Assembly: GCA_016929905.1 (NCBI GenBank)
Contig: JAFGHX010000374.1
Location: 1 to 64,000, forward strand
Length of the DNA: 64,000 nucleotides
Source: Kiritimatiellia bacterium
Lineage (GTDB): Bacteria > Verrucomicrobiota > Kiritimatiellia > JAFGHX01
Direction of reading: 5' to 3'
Below the pieces are notes generated by a model. It saw only the letters and a program-made list of their open reading frames with translations, was not told the origin of the DNA and searched no databases. Below, piece by piece: positions 59,292-64,000 of this stretch. How positions within the stretch are numbered: position 1 is the stretch's first letter; every line of letters starts with the position of its first letter. Both the position numbers and the translations under genes were made by a program.

Positions 59292-62200
59292 TCAGTCGCT
59301 TCACGATAGTCGCAGCGCAGGCACCGTGCGGCTTCGCGAAGAGCGGTTTTGGCGTTCCAGGCTTGCTCCACTTCCTCGAAGTTCAGCTTGCGGCGTTGAA
59401 CGGGCAGGTTCGTGACGGCCGCCCGGCCGTACGGGACGGGGTCGGCGTTCGGGTCGAAGGCGGTGTCTACCTCCTGCTCCCGGCGCCAGAACGCGTGGGA
59501 TGCGCCCGACAGGAAGGTGTCGATGCCGACGGCCGCCTTCTCCCCGTCGGCGATGGCTTCGACGACGGACGCGGGCCCGCTGACGGCATCACCCCCCGCG
59601 AAGATCCAGTCGGCGGACGTGCGGCGCGTGACGGGGTCGGTCTGGATCCAGCCGCGTTCGGACACCTTCAGCTTGAGCCCGTTCGTCCAGGCGCCGTTGT
59701 CCGGTCCCTGCCCGATGGCGGCCACGATCTGGTCCACTTCCACCGTGTAGGCGTCGCCGCAGTTCTCCTCGGGGCGGCGGCGGCCGCTGCGGTCGAACGC
59801 GCCGAGCGCCATGCGGCACAGCCGCAGGGCGCGGACACGGCCGCGCTCGGCGAGAATTTCGCGTGGCGCGACGAGAAACTCGAACTTCACGCCTTCGCGG
59901 GCCGCTTCCCGGATCTCTTCTTCATAGGCGGGCATTTCTTCGCGCGTGCGGCGGTAGAAGACCGTCACCTCTTCGGCGCCGAGCCGAACGGCGGTGCGCG
60001 CCACGTCGACGGCGACATTCCCGCCGCCGATCACGGCGACTCGCCGCCCGACGCGCGCGGCGCCCTCGATGTTGTAGGCGTGCAGGAACTCGATTCCGTC
60101 GGTGACGCCCTTGGCATCCTCGCCGGGAATGCCCAGCCGAATGCCGCGCGGGGCGCCGACGCCGAGAAAGACGGCCTGGTACCCCTTGCGGCGCAGGTCC
60201 TTGAGGGTGAAGTCGCGGCCCAGCTTCTTGCCGGTGCGGAACTCGACGCCCATGTCGCGGATCATGCGCACTTCCCGCTCCAGCGTGTCGCGCGGCAGGC
60301 GGTAGGCCGGGATCGCCTGCACGAGCATGCCGCCGACCCGTTTCTCCGCCTCGAACACGGTTGGGCGGTAGCCCAGCCGGGCCAGGAAATACGCGCACGA
60401 AAGGCCCGCGGGCCCCGCGCCGACGATCGCGACTCTGCGCTTCGCATTTTGCGGGTCCGGTTGGGATTGCGCCGGCGTGGGCTTGCGCTCGGTCCCGACC
60501 ATGAACCGTTTGACGGCGCGGATGGCGAGCGGTTCGTCGAGCGAGGCGCGCCGGCATTTCTGCTCGCAGGGGTGGAAGCAGACCGAGGCGCAGATGGCGG
60601 CGAACGGGTTGCGCTCGCGGTGCAGGCGTAACGCCTCCGGGTAGCGCTTTTCGGCCAGCAGGGAGACGAACCCCGGCACGTTCACGCCCGCCGGGCAGGC
60701 GTTCTGGCAGGGCGCCCGGACCAGGGCGGGACAGACGCCGGCGGGGCAGCGCTTGTCTCGAATATGGGCGACGTATTCGTCCCGGAAATGCCGGATGGTG
60801 GACAAGACCGGGTTCGGCGCGGTCTGGCCCAGCCCGCACAGCGCGGTGTCTTTGATCTGGCGGCCGAGCACCTCGAGCCGCTCGATGTCGCCTTCTTCGC
60901 CCTTGCCCGCACAGATTCGCTCGAGAATCTCGAGCATCCGTTTGGTGCCGACGCGGCAGGGCACGCATTTGCCGCAGGATTCGTCCTGAACGAAATCGAG
61001 GAAGTACCGTGCGACGTCCACCATGCACGTGTCTTCGTCCATGACAATCAAGCCGCCGGACCCCATGATGGCGCCGAGTTCCGTAAGGGACTCGTAGTCT
61101 ACGGGCACGTTCAGGTGTTCCTTCGGGATGCAGCCGCCGGAAGGCCCGCCGATCTGCGCGGCCTTGAAGGCCTTGCCGTCGGGTATGCCGCCGCCGATGT
61201 CATAGATGATGTCGCCCAGGGGGGTGCCGATCGGGATCTCGACCAGACCCGTCACGTTGACGGCGCCGGCCAGCGCAAACACTTTCGTCCCTTTGCTCTT
61301 TTCCGTGCCGTAGGCGGCGTACCACTCCGCGCCGTTCAGGACGATGGCCGGGATCGCCGCGTAGGTCTCCACGTTGTTCAGGGCGCTTGGCTTGCCCCAG
61401 AGTCCCTTGTTGGCCGGGAAGGGGGGGCGCGGCCGCGGCTCGCCGCGATGGCCCTCGATCGATGTCATAAGGGCCGTTTCCTCGCCGCAGACAAACGCGC
61501 CGGACCCCATCCGGATTTCGAGGTCGAAGCTCAGCCCCATCCCGAGGATGTTTTCACCCAGCAGGCCGCGTTGCCGTGCGTCTTCGATGGCCTTTCCCAG
61601 CCGTTCAACGGCGAGCGGGTACTCCGCCCGGACATAGACAAAGCCTTTCGAGGCGCCGATCGCATGGGCCGCGATGCACATGGCTTCGATGACGCTGTGC
61701 GGGTCGCCCTCCAGCACGCTACGGTCCATGAATGCGCCCGGGTCGCCTTCATCCCCGTTACACAGAACGAACTTTTCCGACCCCGCCGCCTTGCGGGTGA
61801 GACTCCATTTCAGCCAGGTCGGGAACCCGGCTCCGCCGCGACCGCGGAGCCCGGAACGCTTGAGCAAGTCGATGACGGCCTCCGGGCTGCTGTCCCGCAG
61901 GACTCTGGCCAGGGCCGCGTAGCCATCGCGGGCGATGTACTCTTCGATATCGAGCGGATCGATCAGCCCGCAGTTGCGCAGCACGATTTTCATCTGCTTG
62001 GCCAGAAAGGGAATGTCGGCCAGGGCGGGCACGGGCGCGCCCGTCGCGGCGTTCTTATGCAGGAGCCGCTCGACGACCTTTCCTGCCTTCAGATGGCTGG
62101 TCACGATTTCCGACACGTCAGCAGCGGTCACGCGCTCGTAAAGGACGCCTTCCGGATAGACGGCAATCACCGGTCCGAGCGCACACGGGCCGAGGCAGCC

Positions 62201-62446
62201 CGTTTCAAAAACGACGGCGCGATTCTCCGCCTTCCGTTTGCGCAGTTCACGAGCGAACGCCTTCTTCACATCCAGGGCGCCGGAAGCCATGCATCCACCG
62301 CCCATGCAGATTCCCACGTAACGCCGGGTGCCGGCGCTCCCTTTGCCCTTTTGTGTGCCAAGGCGCAAGGTCAATCGCGCCTTCGCTGCCTTTCTGACCT
62401 TCTCCAGATTGGATACGCTGGTTATCTTCTTGACCCCGCTCGTCAT
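59288..62446 (-). CDS. NuoF/HydB-type flavoprotein fused to a GltD/NfnB-like NAD(P)H oxidoreductase
   Basis: A 1052-residue fusion. Order: a thioredoxin-like [2Fe-2S] domain (about 40-130; CMGGGC and CLGPC ligands); the NuoF core with FMN/NADH site (GLRGRGGAGFPTWLKW, NGDEGDPGAFMDR) and [4Fe-4S] ligands SCGKCVPCRVGTKRM (about 475); a GltD/DPYD-like Fe-S domain (CQNACPAGVNVPGF, FHPCEQKCRR); and a two-dinucleotide-fold FAD/NAD(P) domain (VAIVGAGPAGLSCAY, VAVIGGGNVAVDVARTAVRL, AIGQGPDNGAW). HydB normally ends after the NuoF part. The extra half resembles NfnB/SudA-type enzymes that handle NADPH, so the complex may couple NADH, NADPH, ferredoxin and H2. It overlaps both neighbours by ATGA. Confidence 0.92.
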   Translation of the reverse strand: MTSGVKKITSVSNLEKVRKAAKARLTLRLGTQKGKGSAGTRRYVGICMGGGCMASGALDVKKAFARELRKRKAENRAVVFETGCLGPCALGPVIAVYPEGVLYERVTAADVSEIVTSHLKAGKVVERLLHKNAATGAPVPALADIPFLAKQMKIVLRNCGLIDPLDIEEYIARDGYAALARVLRDSSPEAVIDLLKRSGLRGRGGAGFPTWLKWSLTRKAAGSEKFVLCNGDEGDPGAFMDRSVLEGDPHSVIEAMCIAAHAIGASKGFVYVRAEYPLAVERLGKAIEDARQRGLLGENILGMGLSFDLEIRMGSGAFVCGEETALMTSIEGHRGEPRPRPPFPANKGLWGKPSALNNVETYAAIPAIVLNGAEWYAAYGTEKSKGTKVFALAGAVNVTGLVEIPIGTPLGDIIYDIGGGIPDGKAFKAAQIGGPSGGCIPKEHLNVPVDYESLTELGAIMGSGGLIVMDEDTCMVDVARYFLDFVQDESCGKCVPCRVGTKRMLEILERICAGKGEEGDIERLEVLGRQIKDTALCGLGQTAPNPVLSTIRHFRDEYVAHIRDKRCPAGVCPALVRAPCQNACPAGVNVPGFVSLLAEKRYPEALRLHRERNPFAAICASVCFHPCEQKCRRASLDEPLAIRAVKRFMVGTERKPTPAQSQPDPQNAKRRVAIVGAGPAGLSCAYFLARLGYRPTVFEAEKRVGGMLVQAIPAYRLPRDTLEREVRMIRDMGVEFRTGKKLGRDFTLKDLRRKGYQAVFLGVGAPRGIRLGIPGEDAKGVTDGIEFLHAYNIEGAARVGRRVAVIGGGNVAVDVARTAVRLGAEEVTVFYRRTREEMPAYEEEIREAAREGVKFEFLVAPREILAERGRVRALRLCRMALGAFDRSGRRRPEENCGDAYTVEVDQIVAAIGQGPDNGAWTNGLKLKVSERGWIQTDPVTRRTSADWIFAGGDAVSGPASVVEAIADGEKAAVGIDTFLSGASHAFWRREQEVDTAFDPNADPVPYGRAAVTNLPVQRRKLNFEEVEQAWNAKTALREAARCLRCDYREATE

Positions 62447-63000
62447 TTCGCTGCCTCCCTCGCCACGCGCTTCTTGCCCGCATATTGAGCCAGGATGGAC
62501 TCGACCTTCGCCGGCTTGACGCGTTGATGAATGTCCGAGTCGATCATGATCACCGGCGCCAATCCGCACGCGCCGAAACAGCGCGCGATTTCCAGTGTGA
62601 ACTGTCGGTCCGGCGTCGTTTCGCCGACTTTGATTCCCAGTTTCCGCTCGATCGCCTCCAGAACCCGTCGACCACCGCGCACATAGCAAGCCGTGCCAAG
62701 GCAGACGCGAATCAGGTGCCGGCCGCGCGGCACCGTCGTGAAGAAGGAGTAGAACCCCACCACGCCGGCCACCTCGCTGTAAGGCATGCCGAGCTTGAGG
62801 CTGATGTGCTCCAGCGCCGGCTCCGGCAGGTAGCCGAACAGGGCTTGTGTCTTCTGCAGGATCGGGATCAGCGCACCGGATCCCGCGCCGTCTTGCGTCA
62901 ACAGGGCATCCACCTGCCTCAAGAGCTTCCGTTCCGACGCCCGAAGCGTCCGTTTCCCACACGAGCATTGCACGGCAATCATTCGTTTCCCCCCGGCCAT
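62443..63000 (-). CDS. NuoE/HydC-type [2Fe-2S] subunit of the hydrogenase
   Basis: A 185-residue protein with a helical N-domain (LIPILQKTQALFGYLPEPAL, VAGVVGFYSFFTTVPRGRH) and a thioredoxin-like [2Fe-2S] domain whose ligands are in CLGTACYVRGG and CFGACGLAP. The first 20 residues carry an extra CSCGKRTL motif that could bind a metal. The ATG at 63000 has AAGGA seven bases upstream; Met7 is an alternative. It is the first gene of the hydrogenase unit, behind the sigma-54 promoter at 63041, and overlaps the next gene by ATGA. Confidence 0.92.
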   Translation of the reverse strand: MAGGKRMIAVQCSCGKRTLRASERKLLRQVDALLTQDGAGSGALIPILQKTQALFGYLPEPALEHISLKLGMPYSEVAGVVGFYSFFTTVPRGRHLIRVCLGTACYVRGGRRVLEAIERKLGIKVGETTPDRQFTLEIARCFGACGLAPVIMIDSDIHQRVKPAKVESILAQYAGKKRVAREAAK

Positions 63001-63040
63001 TGGCAGTCCTTCTGTGAAAGTTTTGACAATAGCCGTTCAT

Positions 63041-63056
63041 AGCATTTTGCGTGCCA
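63041..63056 (-). promoter_or_regulatory. Sigma-54 (-24/-12) promoter for the hydrogenase unit
   Basis: On the minus strand TGGCACGCAAAATGCT matches the consensus with GG and GC at the correct 12-base spacing (TTGC reads ATGC). Transcription would begin near 63029, about 30 bases before the NuoE-like start. A sigma-54 activator gene ends 278 bp upstream on the same strand. The rest of 63001-63333 holds no gene; a partial look-alike site at about 63212-63226 lacks the -12 GC. Confidence 0.8.
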
Positions 63057-63333
63057 GGTCGGGCGGGCGGGCGCAAAGAACAGAAGGATGCGGCTTCGGC
63101 GGGCGGCGTATCGCCACTCCGCGGCATTTAGGCCGCATCGCCGGAGAGGGCGGCGGCCTGACCCGTGGGCGGGCGGGGTCTATTGCGCCAAGCCGCCGCC
63201 CGGAGGTGGGTAATTTTGTGCCAGGCGGGACAACCGCGAATAGTGGCGAATGCACGCGAATGCGGCCGGAGGACTCATGAGCGGAAGGCGGGACTGGCAA
63301 CGCACCCGAAGCCACATTCGCGTCCATTCGCGT

Positions 63334-64000
63334 TCATTCGCGGTTCCCTTTTTCGGAGTTGGCGGGGTCGGCGTCGTCGATGGCATAGCGGCGGATCTTT
63401 TCGCGAAGCGTCTTGCGGTTGATGCCGAGGTATTCGGCCGCCTTGCTCTTGTGGCCTTCGAATTGCTTGAGCGCCCGGATGATTTCGAGCCGCTCCACCT
63501 CGGCGAGGCGTCCGCCGGGTGCGGGGTCGGACGGGGCGGCGAGGGCCAGCCCGTAGTAGAGCAGATCGCAGGGTTCGATCACGTCGCCATCCGCCATCAC
63601 GACGGCGCGCTCGATGGCGTTCTCCAATTCGCGCACGTTGCCGGGCCAGTCATGGCCTTCCAGCGCGCGCAGCGCTTCCGCGGAGATGCCGCCGATCTCC
63701 TTCTTGCGGCGTGCGCAGTATTTTTTGAGAAAGTGTTCGGCCAGCAGGGGGATATCCTCCCGCCGCTGCCGCAGCGGCGGGATATGGATGGGGATGACGC
63801 TGAGCCGGTAGAAAAGGTCTTCTTTGAATCGGCCCTGTTTCATTTCTTCCTGCAGGTCCTTGTTGGTGGCGGCGATGATGCGGACGTCGACCTCGACGAT
63901 CTGCGAGCTGCCGACCTTGACGATCTGGCGTTCCTGGATGACGCGCAGGAGTTTGCCTTGAATGTTCGGGCCGACATTCGCGACTTCATCGAGGAAGATG
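63334..64000 (-). CDS. Sigma-54-dependent activator (NtrC-like), C-terminal part; runs off the window
   Basis: The frame is open to the right edge, so the gene starts outside. Visible parts are the end of the AAA+ domain, with FLDEVANVGPNIQGKLLRVI (Walker B side), VDVRIIAATNKDLQEEMKQG, RFKEDLFYRLSVIPIHIPPL and HDWPGNVRELENAIERAVVM, then a Fis-type helix-turn-helix (SKAAEYLGINRKTLREKIRR). The GAFTGA loop and any sensor domain lie outside. It ends just upstream of the hydrogenase promoter and is its most likely activator. Confidence 0.9.
   Translation of the reverse strand, partial: IFLDEVANVGPNIQGKLLRVIQERQIVKVGSSQIVEVDVRIIAATNKDLQEEMKQGRFKEDLFYRLSVIPIHIPPLRQRREDIPLLAEHFLKKYCARRKKEIGGISAEALRALEGHDWPGNVRELENAIERAVVMADGDVIEPCDLLYYGLALAAPSDPAPGGRLAEVERLEIIRALKQFEGHKSKAAEYLGINRKTLREKIRRYAIDDADPANSEKGNRE

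Noticed and set aside
63212..63226. Second sigma-54 promoter near the hydrogenase
   Set aside because: TGGCACAAAATTACC has the -24 half but CC instead of GC at -12.

Overview
The window is GC-rich, densely coded DNA from a Gram-negative anaerobe: it carries a TonB-dependent receptor, an outer-membrane barrel protein and an [FeFe] hydrogenase. A small ECF-type sigma factor paired with a FecR anti-sigma factor, very large secreted serine hydrolase/glycosidase proteins, a DUF1573 protein and many REP-like palindromes between genes fit the PVC group, with Kiritimatiellota/Verrucomicrobiota as best guess. That placement is inference from gene content, not from a marker gene.

Layout. 1-2650: edge of a tyrosine recombinase gene (- strand), a 54-bp tandem repeat, a WYL regulator and a REP-associated transposase surrounded by REP palindromes. 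2652-15744: M1 aminopeptidase, a DUF1573/FN3 exported protein (- strand), then a + strand unit of sigma factor, FecR anti-sigma and two secreted serine hydrolases, the second fused to a glycoside-hydrolase-like domain and several binding domains. 16060-32798: a phosphate island. pstS-C-A-B2-B1-phoU (- strand) lies beside phoB1-phoR1 (+), which meets a second phoR2-phoB2 pair (-) tail to tail; three Na+/phosphate cotransporters with PhoU tails follow (+). Two different kinds of 11-bp direct-repeat operator are visible: a TGTCAC-type Pho box before pstS, and GTTAGGA-type arrays before the cotransporters. 32917-37197: atpA-atpG-atpD-atpC of an F1-ATPase (- strand), without delta or Fo genes, next to a purine-rich minisatellite and tRNA-His.

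37953-42365: an outer-membrane protein, then a TSUP permease plus a small unknown protein behind a sigma-54 promoter, with upstream direct repeats and a divergent sigma-54 activator gene. 42410-50476: a - strand unit behind a second sigma-54 promoter: receiver protein, receiver/degenerate-kinase protein, ADP-forming acyl-CoA synthetase, CoA-transferase-GNAT fusion, DASS anion transporter, universal stress protein and a paralog of the small unknown protein. 50820-54799: TM1266-type hydrogenase regulator, TonB receptor and sodium symporter, behind a terminator-like leader hairpin. 54997-63000: hydrogenase unit (NuoE-like, NuoF-GltD fusion, HydA), a receiver and a sensor kinase, behind a third sigma-54 promoter. 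A further sigma-54 activator runs off the right edge.

How it fits together. The right half reads as fermentative energy metabolism: reoxidation of reduced carriers to H2, acyl-CoA conversion to acid plus ATP, and anion transport, with sigma-54 linking the units. The phosphate island appears to hold two separately wired phosphate responses, one for the ABC importer and one for the Na+-coupled importers. The most unusual signals are the complementary loss of ABC motifs in the two PstB proteins, the two Pho operator codes, and the sigma-54 circuit around the paralogous small unknown proteins.
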